Made by a program: the position numbers and the translations under genes
Part shown: positions 25,427 through 32,867 of the stretch, in pieces
How the letters are laid out: every line of letters starts with the position of its first letter
Position numbering within the stretch: the first letter of the stretch is position 1
DNA from: Chloroflexota bacterium
GTDB lineage: Bacteria; Chloroflexota; Limnocylindria; QHBO01
Length of the DNA stretch: 64,000 nt
Assembly: GCA_025699005.1 (NCBI GenBank)
Contig: JAILWI010000001.1
Span: 558,001 to 622,000 of the forward strand
Direction of reading: 5' to 3'
The notes under the pieces: model-generated
What the model was told of the DNA's origin: nothing
What the model saw: the letters and a program-made list of their open reading frames with translations, nothing else
Databases searched by the model: none

Positions 25427-26020
25427 TCAGCCCGAACCGTCGTCCCCGGATCCGGAGCTGCCGCTGCCGGAGCCGCCTCCGCCGCCGGGACCGCTGTTGT
25501 CGCTCTCCGACGGACGTGGCGTGCGGGCGTCCGAGTCGTCCGTCCCCGTCGGCCGCGGCGTATCCGCCGGACTGCCCGCTGGAGTCGGTGGCGCGGTCGG
25601 GACCGGGGTCGGCACGACAGTCGGACTCGGCGATGGCGTTGGGGACGGCGTGGGAGACGGTGTCGGCGACGGGGTGGGGGAGAGTGTCGGGGACGGTGTC
25701 GGCGAGTCGGTCACGGTCGGGCTCGGGGTCGCTCCCGTGTCGGGCGCACCGCGATCCAGGATTCCGCCGAGCGTGGCGGCGCTGACGACCGCAAGGCCGA
25801 CCACGACCGCGGCGGCCAGCATGCGGGCGGGTCGCTGCCAGCGGCCGATGGCGGGGATGGCCGCGGCGCGCTCGGCCGCGATCGCGCTCCGAACCCGATC
25901 GGCGAGATCGTCCGGCGGCTCGTCCGCCGTGGCCGCGTAGCGTTCGAGACGCGCGCCAACATCATCCAGCGCGGGATCGTCGACGCCGAGCTCGCCCGGG
26001 TCGAACGGGTGACGTGTCAT
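25427..26020 (-). CDS. Anti-sigma-factor-like membrane protein with STP-rich outer domain
   Basis: 197 aa from ATG 26020, overlapping the sigma-factor stop (ATGA). A cytoplasmic part of about 75 residues ([20 protein letters not shown]), one membrane helix ([20 protein letters not shown]), then an exported Ser/Thr/Pro-rich stretch made of PTPS repeats and a Gly/Ser-rich end ([19 protein letters not shown]). The gene order sigma-then-membrane protein implies that it inhibits the sigma factor. No zinc-binding HxxxCxxC motif is visible, so the inhibition mechanism may differ from ZAS proteins. Confidence 0.78.
   Translation of the reverse strand: MTRHPFDPGELGVDDPALDDVGARLERYAATADEPPDDLADRVRSAIAAERAAAIPAIGRWQRPARMLAAAVVVGLAVVSAATLGGILDRGAPDTGATPSPTVTDSPTPSPTLSPTPSPTPSPTPSPTPSPSPTVVPTPVPTAPPTPAGSPADTPRPTGTDDSDARTPRPSESDNSGPGGGGGSGSGSSGSGDDGSG
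25621..25712. repeat. Degenerate 12-bp tandem repeats inside the anti-sigma gene
   Basis: Units resembling GACGGTGTCGGC repeat about eight times and encode the PSPT/PTPS array. Slippage-prone, so the protein length probably varies between strains. Confidence 0.7.
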
Positions 26021-26592
26021 CGGTCCGCGTCCTCGCGCCCCACGAGCGGTCGAAGTCGCTCGAGCCCGCGCCGGAGATGGGTCTTCACGGTGTTGATGGG
26101 TCGACCGGTGGTATCGGCCACCTCGGCCAGCGAAAGCTCCGCGAAGAAGCGGAGAACCACCACCTCTCGGTATGGCTCCGGCAGTGCGGAGACGGCACGC
26201 CGAACCTCGTCGCGATGCTCTCCGGCTTCCGCCACACGCGTCGGATCGGCGGTGCGATCGGCCAACCAGGGCTCGGGAACCGCGTCCAGTTCCAGCGTCG
26301 GACGGCGCTGCGCGAGCCGTCGCAGGGCCTGGCGCGTGGCGATGCGGAGCAGCCACGCCCGCAGCGGTCCCTCGCCGCGATACGTGTGGATCGAGCGGAA
26401 CGCCGTCACGAACGCCTCCTGGGTGACGTCCTCGGCGTCCTGGCGCCGGCCCAGGATGCGCAGGCAGCTGCGATACACGGCGCGGGTCTCGAGATCGACC
26501 AGGGCATCGAAGGCGTGCTCATCGCCGCGACGGATGGCATCGGCAAGCGCGCGGTCGTCCACGCTCGCATCGTGCCATGCCATGGCCTCCAT
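26017..26592 (-). CDS. ECF-type RNA polymerase sigma factor
   Basis: 191 aa. Region 2 reads [21 protein letters not shown] then [30 protein letters not shown], and region 4 [24 protein letters not shown] then [19 protein letters not shown], the helix-turn-helix for -35 recognition. Typical RpoE-type length. The upstream gene encodes a secreted acidic protein, the downstream one the membrane-bound anti-sigma, so the trio probably forms a cell-envelope stress circuit. Confidence 0.93.
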   Translation of the reverse strand: MEAMAWHDASVDDRALADAIRRGDEHAFDALVDLETRAVYRSCLRILGRRQDAEDVTQEAFVTAFRSIHTYRGEGPLRAWLLRIATRQALRRLAQRRPTLELDAVPEPWLADRTADPTRVAEAGEHRDEVRRAVSALPEPYREVVVLRFFAELSLAEVADTTGRPINTVKTHLRRGLERLRPLVGREDADR

Positions 26593-26614
26593 TCGTGGAA
26601 ACGGCTGTCAGCGC

Positions 26615-27079
26615 TCAGTTCCCGCCACCCGGGCCGGAGCGATCCTCCCGGTCGTCATCGTCCTCATCGTCATCGTGGCCGCCACCAGGGCCAGAGCGGT
26701 CGTCGTCATCGTCTCGGTCGTCGTCATCGGCCGACGGGGATGGTTCGAGGGTGGCGCCCCGGGCCGAATCGTCGCCGCTGGTCGGGCTTGCCGATGCGGT
26801 GGGCTCGGCCGAGCGTGACGCGTCGCGTGCGGTCGCCGAGGGAGATGCGGTCGCCGCGCTCGTCGCCGATGGGCTTGCGCTCGCGGTGGCCTCGATGCTG
26901 GCGCCGAAGGTGGCCGCATCGGACGAAGCCGGCGTCGATGAGGGAATTGCGGTCGACGATGCACTGGCGCCGGGCGACGCGTTCGTCGGGTTCTCGCCGA
27001 TGGCCATGGCCCCTCCAGCAACGACCACGAGTCCGGCTGCGGCGAGGACGCCGCCGCGTGCGATGGAATGCAGGTTCAC
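26615..27079 (-). CDS. Secreted low-complexity acidic protein
   Basis: 154 aa. N-terminal signal-like segment (SIARGGVLAAAGLVVVAGGAMA), a Ser/Ala/Thr/Pro-rich middle, then a C-terminus of Asp-rich blocks around two copies of DRSGPGGG. Lies 22 bp upstream of the sigma factor on the same strand, probably co-transcribed. The Asp-rich tail could bind calcium, but I see no canonical calcium loop. Family unknown. The Asp blocks are encoded by GAT/GAC trinucleotide-like repeats. Confidence 0.6.
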   Translation of the reverse strand: MNLHSIARGGVLAAAGLVVVAGGAMAIGENPTNASPGASASSTAIPSSTPASSDAATFGASIEATASASPSATSAATASPSATARDASRSAEPTASASPTSGDDSARGATLEPSPSADDDDRDDDDDRSGPGGGHDDDEDDDDREDRSGPGGGN

Positions 27080-27508
27080 CGTCTGAGCTCCCGTGAGGTG
27101 CGCGGTCGACTGCGTGGACTCGCAGCTCGAGCGGCATCACCCGGTACGAGGCATCCACTCCCCGGAAGGTTTCAGCGGGGTCGCCACTGACTACGCCATG
27201 CGCGCGTCCCCCGCCCTCGTCGCGAGGCGTGGACCATTTCAGCGGTTATATCAATAGTGATATATCGACTGAGAGTTGCGGCACGGCTTTGTTCGGCAGG
27301 CTGGGCGTGCTGCCCGCGATCAACTCCACCGTCAGACGGCGAGCGCCGGCCGTTGATGAACGGCTAGATGGCTATGCGCGCGAGCACCGATTAGTACCAA
27401 TGGGCTAGTGACGGGCGGTACCCGGCTGGAGATGCTTGGGGGGTGACCTGCTCGGGGGGAGAGGTCGGCTCTTCCTCACCCGGGTTGCCGAACCGGAGGT
27501 CACGCGCG
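27080..27508. other. 429-bp intergenic region between divergent operons
   Basis: Holds the upstream region of the sigma-factor cluster (minus strand), palindrome copy C (27239-27272), and the leader of the SPFH gene with Shine-Dalgarno CCGGAGGT (27491-27498). I see no gene and no convincing -35/-10 pair. Confidence 0.5.
27239..27272. repeat. 34-bp palindromic repeat, copy C
   Basis: TCAGCGGTTATATCA, loop ATAG, TGATATATCGACTGA. Same length and layout as copies A and B. Lies between divergent transcription units, so terminator function is unlikely here; an operator or mobile element is more plausible. Confidence 0.85.
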
Positions 27509-28555
27509 ATGCCCTTTGTTCGGGCCCTGCCCAACCAGTACCTGCTCGCTGGACGAGGCGGGCGACTGGAGAACCGCGGCTCAGCGGTACACGTTTTCCT
27601 CAGACCGGGGACTGTCTATGTCCTCGTGCCGAGCACCAAACAGGAAGCGGCATTCGAGTTCACCCAGGAGACGCGCGACGGGATCCCGCTGCGCTTCAAG
27701 GGGATCGTGATGTACCGGATCACGGATCCGGTTGCGGCCGCGCGCGTCTTCGAGCTGAGGACGGGAGCCGAGACGGCCCAGATCAACGCGCTCCTCACAC
27801 ACATCTGCCTTGGTGAGCTCCGGCACGCGGTGTCGCACATGACGATGACGGAATGCATCGAGGGTCGCAAAACCACGCTCACCACCGTCATCACCGATGC
27901 CCTGGAGGCGGCAGTCCATCCGGGGGAGAAAAGCGGCGATTGGGGACTCACGATCGAAGTCGCGCAGGTGGCGCAGGTCTTCATCGTGGACGCCGAGCTT
28001 CGGCATCAGCTCGAAGCCGAGGTCCGCAACGAGATTCGTCTGCGGAGCGGTCAGTCCGACGTCCGTACCGACGAGCAGATTCGCCTGGCAGAGGCCACGT
28101 CCCGCGATCGGCTGGCGGACCAGCAGCTCGCTTCCGACCGCGAAGCGCTGCGCAGGTCCGAGGAGCTCTTCGCCGTGGAGATGACCGCCCGGCAGGCCCG
28201 CATCCGGGCCGAAGCGCCCGTCCGCCAGCTGCGGTTGCGGCAGGAGCTAGAGCTGTTGCAGCAGGAGCTCGACGTTCAGCAATTGCGCAACCAGGTGCGG
28301 GCTCTTCGAGTGGAGCACGACCTGAATCGATCGCGTGTCGAGCAGGAACTTCGTCGAGAGATCCTGCCCCTGGAGCAGGCGCCTCGGATCGTGGAAGCCG
28401 CCTCCGACATCCTTCGCGGGGCCAATTTGTCGGTGTATGGCGATGACGCCGGGCTCGTTGGGCATCTCGCCCCGATCATCGATGCGGTATCGAGGGCCGC
28501 CAACCGCACGCTCGACGCGGCCGGCATGGGTGGGAACGACAGTGTGGGGGACTGA
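27509..28555 (+). CDS. SPFH/Band-7 domain protein
   Basis: 348 aa from ATG 27509, which has a well-placed GGAGG. The first 170 residues match an SPFH fold (AFEFTQETRDGIPLRFKGIVMYRITDP); the following 130 residues are a long charged coiled coil (ELELLQQELDVQQLRNQVRA). There is no obvious transmembrane segment at the N-terminus, so membrane association may be peripheral. Probably a scaffold or membrane-microdomain protein. The next gene begins about 30 bp later on the same strand. Confidence 0.8.
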   Translation: MPFVRALPNQYLLAGRGGRLENRGSAVHVFLRPGTVYVLVPSTKQEAAFEFTQETRDGIPLRFKGIVMYRITDPVAAARVFELRTGAETAQINALLTHICLGELRHAVSHMTMTECIEGRKTTLTTVITDALEAAVHPGEKSGDWGLTIEVAQVAQVFIVDAELRHQLEAEVRNEIRLRSGQSDVRTDEQIRLAEATSRDRLADQQLASDREALRRSEELFAVEMTARQARIRAEAPVRQLRLRQELELLQQELDVQQLRNQVRALRVEHDLNRSRVEQELRREILPLEQAPRIVEAASDILRGANLSVYGDDAGLVGHLAPIIDAVSRAANRTLDAAGMGGNDSVGD

Positions 28556-28583
28556 TCGAAGGAGCGTTCCCGACCTTTCGTCC

Positions 28584-29891
28584 GTGACGGCGCCAGTGCC
28601 GGCAACGCGCCCCGTATACGGGATCGGGCGTGGCCCCCTGGTCGAGGAGGGAATCGGGGCAGCGACGCCGGCAACGATCGTTGTCTACGCATTGATCCTG
28701 ATCGTCGGGGCCGTGGTGGCGTTCGCAATCCTTGCGTCGAGGGCTCCGGTGCTGCCCTGGATCGCGATCGATGGCGGAGCCTCCGGGACCGCGCTGGCGG
28801 TCGTCTTCGGCGTGACGTTTTGGGTGCTCTTCGGCTTCATGGGTTCCGTGAAGCCCCGTGGGATCGGCGGAGGAGCAGTCATCACGTTCCACATGCCGTT
28901 CGTCATCGGCGGGACGATCCTCGGTGGGCCATTGGTCGGAGCGCTGATGGGCCTTGTCTCGCTCACGGAGCTTCGTGAGCTCCGCCGTGCTCCGTGGTAC
29001 GGGATCCTGGCGAACCACGCCGTGTGTGTGCTCGCCGCCGCCGCCGCTGGACTTGCCGGGGAAATGGTCGGCAATCTCATCGCTCCGGTCCTCCCGGGTG
29101 CCGAGCCGATCCGCGTTCTCGCTACGGGCTTCGCCGTAGCGGTGGTCTTTGTCGTCACGAACGTGCTCCTCGTCGTGCCCGTCATCGTGCTCCGGACGGG
29201 TGCCGAGTTCGGCACCATTGCGCGGCGGGCAGTGGCCACCCTCCGCGCCACCATGGTCGCCGAGCTCACGCTGGGATGGTTGATGGCGGCCACATATCTC
29301 TTCGTCGCCTGGTGGACTCCGTTCATCTGCGTTCTTGCCATCCTCGCGGTGTGGGATGCGCACGATCGACGCGAAGCGCTCCACCGCGATCCCCTGACGG
29401 GGCTGCTCAATGACGCCGGCGTCCAGCCCCTGTTGGACGCGGCCATGGTGGAGGCACGCCAGCGCGGCCGACGCCACGCGATCCTGTTCATCGATCTCGA
29501 CCGCTTCGGCAAGATCAACAAGGAGCATGGGGCCGATATCGGCGACGATGTGATTCGGGCCGTAGCGCTGCGGCTCCTGGCGGCTGTCCGTAGCTCGGAC
29601 ACGGTGGGGCGGCAGAACAGAGCTGGGGACGAGTTCCTCATCCTGTTGCGCGACATCCGCGATCAGGAGATGGCGCTCCACCTGGCCTCGAGAATCCATG
29701 CTTCGATCATTCGCCCGCTTCGCGTCCGGGGGGAATCGCTCGTAGTCTCGGTCGGCGCTTCGATCGGAGTGGCAGTCGTACAACCACCCATCGTGCCCCG
29801 CCTTGACGAGCTGAAACGGGAGGCGGACGAGCGGATGCAGCGGGTCAAGCGATCCGGGGGCGGTGTGCTCGGGCCGGACGGCATCCGTTGA
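28584..29891 (+). CDS. Membrane GGDEF-domain protein (diguanylate cyclase-like)
   Basis: About 435 aa. GTG 28584 is the best start after the SPFH stop, though the Shine-Dalgarno is weak; GTG 28596 is an alternative. Seven or so membrane helices (to about residue 260) precede a GGDEF domain: DPLTGLLNDAGVQPLL, FIDLDRFGKINKEHG, then NRAGDEFLILLRD, giving AGDEF in place of GGDEF. No clear inhibitory RxxD site five residues upstream. Probably makes c-di-GMP in response to a membrane signal; the first Gly change is tolerated in some active enzymes. Confidence 0.85.
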   Translation: MTAPVPATRPVYGIGRGPLVEEGIGAATPATIVVYALILIVGAVVAFAILASRAPVLPWIAIDGGASGTALAVVFGVTFWVLFGFMGSVKPRGIGGGAVITFHMPFVIGGTILGGPLVGALMGLVSLTELRELRRAPWYGILANHAVCVLAAAAAGLAGEMVGNLIAPVLPGAEPIRVLATGFAVAVVFVVTNVLLVVPVIVLRTGAEFGTIARRAVATLRATMVAELTLGWLMAATYLFVAWWTPFICVLAILAVWDAHDRREALHRDPLTGLLNDAGVQPLLDAAMVEARQRGRRHAILFIDLDRFGKINKEHGADIGDDVIRAVALRLLAAVRSSDTVGRQNRAGDEFLILLRDIRDQEMALHLASRIHASIIRPLRVRGESLVVSVGASIGVAVVQPPIVPRLDELKREADERMQRVKRSGGGVLGPDGIR

Positions 29892-29934
29892 CGGGCTCCC
29901 GCCGAAGTGACACTATCCGTACATGAGTGACACT
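29888..29934 (+). promoter_or_regulatory. Promoter and 9-bp direct repeats of the toxin-antitoxin pair
   Basis: TTGACG (29888-29893) is followed 17 bp later by a weak CACTAT, placing the start at or beside ATG 29923. AGTGACACT occurs twice (29906-29914 and 29926-29934), 20 bp apart, on either side of the start codon, as expected for an autoregulating antitoxin. Confidence 0.5.
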
Positions 29935-30180
29935 GGCATCGTAGCGGTGGGACCAAAGGGGCGAGTGGTCATCCCGGCGGGCATCCGTCGGGAGCTCGGG
30001 ATCGAGGAGGGGAGTGAGCTCGTGGCGCTCGTGGAAGGCGAGGCGGTGGTCCTCGTGCCGCGATCGGCGATCAGGACGCGGTTGCGATCGATGTTCGCCG
30101 AGACCACATCGAGCATGCGTGATGAGCTGATCGCCGAGCGGCGGGCGGAGGCGGCGAGCGACGCGGACGCCGGGGCGTGA
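29923..30180 (+). CDS. AbrB/MazE-type antitoxin
   Basis: 85 aa. The swapped-hairpin AbrB motif is clear: VGPKGRVVIPAGIRRELGIEEGS then LVPRSA. The charged C-terminal half (AETTSSMRDELIAERRAEA) should wrap the toxin. The stop overlaps the GTG of the PIN toxin gene by 4 bp. It neutralises the toxin and represses its own promoter. Confidence 0.9.
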   Translation: MSDTGIVAVGPKGRVVIPAGIRRELGIEEGSELVALVEGEAVVLVPRSAIRTRLRSMFAETTSSMRDELIAERRAEAASDADAGA

Positions 30181-30551
30181 CCGGCGTCGTCGACGCCTCG
30201 GTCGTGCTCGCCTGGCTCCAGGACGAGCCGGGGGCTGACGATGCCGAGCCGTGGCTGATGGAGGGCTTCATCGGCGCGGCGAACTGGTCCGAGGTGCTCC
30301 AGAAGGTACGGCAGAGCGGGGCGCCGGCGGGCGTGGTGGCGCGGCTGCTTGCATCGTTCGGGCTCACGGTCGTCGACGTCACGCGCGCCGACGCCGAGAT
30401 CGCGGCCGATCTCTGGCAGCGCGGGACCCCTCTCTCGCTGGCGGATCGGCTGTGCCTGGCGCTCGGCCTGCGGGCGGACCTGCCCGTCATCACCGCGGAT
30501 ACCGCCTGGGCGGGCGTCGAAGACGGACCCGAGGTGATCGTCATCCGCTGA
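30177..30551 (+). CDS. PIN-domain ribonuclease toxin (VapC-like)
   Basis: 124 aa, GTG start overlapping the antitoxin. The acidic PIN residues are Asp6 (VVDASVVLAW), Glu39 (NWSEVLQK), Asp90 (LSLADRLCLALG) and Asp108 (ITADTAW), so the magnesium-dependent nuclease site is complete. Would cleave RNA when freed from the AbrB-type antitoxin. Confidence 0.92.
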   Translation: MTGVVDASVVLAWLQDEPGADDAEPWLMEGFIGAANWSEVLQKVRQSGAPAGVVARLLASFGLTVVDVTRADAEIAADLWQRGTPLSLADRLCLALGLRADLPVITADTAWAGVEDGPEVIVIR

Positions 30552-30568
30552 CGTCGACGGATCGATAT

Positions 30569-30599
30569 TTGGACGCAGGTCCAATAAAGCGGCTACAAT
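30569..30599 (+). promoter_or_regulatory. Subtilase promoter with inverted repeat
   Basis: TTGGAC (30569-30574), GCAG, GTCCAA (30579-30584) form a perfect inverted repeat lying at the -35 region, with TACAAT (30594-30599) as -10. The spacing from TTGGAC is 19 bp. The dyad looks like an operator or activator site. Confidence 0.6.
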
Positions 30600-30640
30600 A
30601 CCGCTCCCCCGAGCGACCAGGCAGTAGGGAGAGCCCACCG

Positions 30641-32770
30641 ATGCACTCGATCGCGCCACGGCTGACGGCCATGCTCGTCGCCGCGGTCATGTTGGTAACC
30701 CTTGCCCCGGCGTCGGCCGCCAACCAGGGCGGGTCCGCGACGCTGGCGGGCACCGTCAGCGACTGGCTGGCAGGGAGCGCCGCCGAGGACGAGCTGGAGG
30801 TCATCGTGACCTTCCACGACGCATCGGGCGTCGGAAGGCTCGAAGCCCTGGCCGGTCCCGTCGAGCGGCTGCAGAGCGTCCCGATGACGCTGGCGACGCT
30901 CACATCGGCCGAGATCAGCGAAGTCGCTTCCTGGCCGGAGACGCGCTCCGTCTGGACCAACGACGAGCTCGAGCTGCATCTCGACGAAGGCACGCGGATG
31001 GTCAAGGCCGATCGCGTCTGGGCGGGCGAGCGGCTCAGCAGCCCGTACCTCGGGACCGGCGTCGGCGTGGCGGTGCTGGACACCGGCGTCGATACGCTCC
31101 ACCCCGACCTGCCGTATGGCACCAAGGTCAAGAAGAGCTTCTACATCGCCGCCGATCCGACGGCCGGAGGCGAGCCGCAGGAGTATGTCGAGGGCTCGCC
31201 GCAGACCGATACCGAGCATGGTCATGGCACCCACGTCTCCAGCACGATCGCCGGGACGGGCGCCGCGAGCGGCGGCCGGTACAAGGGCGTGGCGCCGGGC
31301 GCCGACCTCTACGTGTTCAAGGTCGGAGCGGGCGCATCGGTCTTCCAGTGGTGGGCGGCACGCGCCTTCGACTGGGTCATCACGAACAGCGACGCGCACA
31401 ACATCCGCGTGATCTCCAACAGCTGGGGCGGCGGCGGCGGCTCCGACTACAACCCGGACGACCCGATCAACGTCCTCTCCAAGGTCGCCTACGACAACGA
31501 CATCGTGACCGTCTTCTCGGCGGGCAACGGCGGCGGCCCGAACACCATCGGTCGCAACGCCGTGTCGCCGTACGTGGTGAGCGTCGCGGCGGCGAACAAG
31601 GACTTCACCAAGGCGTCGTTCTCTTCCACCGGTCGCCCCGGCGGCGACATGATCCGTGACGAGAATGGGCTCTACCGCCCGACGATCACGGCGCCGGGCG
31701 TCGACATCAGCGCCGCCCGCTCGTCGATGGGTGCGGTCATGGCGTCGGGCATCGACCCGGAGTACCCGCTCTACACCTACGCGAGCGGCACGAGCATGTC
31801 GGCGCCGCACGTGTCCGGCATCGTGGCGCTGATGCTCGAGGCACAGCCCGCGCTGTCGGCCCAGCAGGTCATCGACATCCTGGAGGGCACGGCCGTGCCC
31901 ATGCCCGCCTACGAGCAGTGGGAGGTCGGCGCCGGCTTCGCCGACGCCCATGCCGCGGTCAGGGCTGCGGAGAAGGGCCGCGTCCAGTTCCCGCCGTCGA
32001 CCAAGGGCAAGACGCCCGCGTACCAGCTGATGGTCAGCGACAAGTGGGAGGGCACGGTGCTCCCCGCCGGCTACGCGCTCCAGGGGACGAGCAACGTGCT
32101 GGCCGACGAGATCGAGATCGAGGTCGGCTCCGACGTGGATGCCATCTACGCCGACATCGAGTGGACCGCCGAGGCGGAGAATGTCTACCTCTACCTCCTC
32201 GACCCGCAGGGTCGAGAAGTTGAGTCGTCGGCCGGCCTGACCGATCTCGACCTCGACTTCAACGGCGTGCGCACCCGCACCGTGGCCACCACCCACCCGG
32301 AGCCCGGGACGTGGACCCTCCAGGTCGTCGGGCGCGTCAACACGGTGACCGACTACCGCGGCTTCTACGGCCTCTACCGCGAGGCGAAGACGAAGCCGGT
32401 GAGCGGCAGCACCACGACGACCGAGGCCGTCTCGGGCGTGGTCGATCTCTCGGTCGACCCGGCCAACCACGTGACCATTCACGAGTTCGAGGTGCCGGAA
32501 GGCACAACGGCCGTATCGGCTCGCATCGATTGGGCGGATAGCAGTCAGGACATCGACCTGTACATCTACGACGCCACTGGCAAGCGGGTCGGCTCCGGGG
32601 CCACGGACAACTCGCACGGGCCGTGGGAGGAAGCCCATGCCCAGAGCTCGGATCCGATGGCGCCCGGCAAGTTCATCGCCGGCACGTGGACGATCGAGGT
32701 GCGTGGCTGGCTGGTCACGGACCCGCAGGAGTACACGGGCATCATCAGCGTCACCTCCGCGGGGCGCTGA
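30641..32770 (+). CDS. Secreted subtilisin-like serine protease (S8)
   Basis: 709 aa. Signal peptide ending near ALAPASAA-type Ala box (residues 1-27), short I9-like propeptide, then the S8 domain with Asp147 (VLDTGVD), His195 (HGHGTHV), the oxyanion Asn in VFSAGNGG and Ser385 (SGTSMSAPH). After about residue 445 come two beta-rich repeats of pre-peptidase C-terminal type, each with IDLYIYD/VYLYLLDP. Exported protease for protein degradation. ATG 30641 starts the signal peptide; the open frame upstream belongs to another gene's frame. Confidence 0.93.
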   Translation: MHSIAPRLTAMLVAAVMLVTLAPASAANQGGSATLAGTVSDWLAGSAAEDELEVIVTFHDASGVGRLEALAGPVERLQSVPMTLATLTSAEISEVASWPETRSVWTNDELELHLDEGTRMVKADRVWAGERLSSPYLGTGVGVAVLDTGVDTLHPDLPYGTKVKKSFYIAADPTAGGEPQEYVEGSPQTDTEHGHGTHVSSTIAGTGAASGGRYKGVAPGADLYVFKVGAGASVFQWWAARAFDWVITNSDAHNIRVISNSWGGGGGSDYNPDDPINVLSKVAYDNDIVTVFSAGNGGGPNTIGRNAVSPYVVSVAAANKDFTKASFSSTGRPGGDMIRDENGLYRPTITAPGVDISAARSSMGAVMASGIDPEYPLYTYASGTSMSAPHVSGIVALMLEAQPALSAQQVIDILEGTAVPMPAYEQWEVGAGFADAHAAVRAAEKGRVQFPPSTKGKTPAYQLMVSDKWEGTVLPAGYALQGTSNVLADEIEIEVGSDVDAIYADIEWTAEAENVYLYLLDPQGREVESSAGLTDLDLDFNGVRTRTVATTHPEPGTWTLQVVGRVNTVTDYRGFYGLYREAKTKPVSGSTTTTEAVSGVVDLSVDPANHVTIHEFEVPEGTTAVSARIDWADSSQDIDLYIYDATGKRVGSGATDNSHGPWEEAHAQSSDPMAPGKFIAGTWTIEVRGWLVTDPQEYTGIISVTSAGR

Positions 32771-32791
32771 ATCGGGAGCGCAACCCATCGG

Positions 32792-32819
32792 GCGCCGGCG
32801 GCCACGCGGCTGCCGGCGC
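32792..32819. terminator. Hairpin between convergent subtilase and cyclase-ATPase genes
   Basis: GCGCCGGC (32792-32799) pairs perfectly with GCCGGCGC (32812-32819), 12-base loop. No T-run follows, so termination is only probable from its position. Confidence 0.45.
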
Positions 32820-32867
32820 TCGGCATGCAGGCCGAACCTGCGTGTGCGTGCATCCTGGGCTGAACCC

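Noticed and set aside
23808-27272. CRISPR array made of the 34-bp repeats
   Set aside because: Copies are 1.2-2.3 kb apart with genes between them; no regular spacers and no cas genes.
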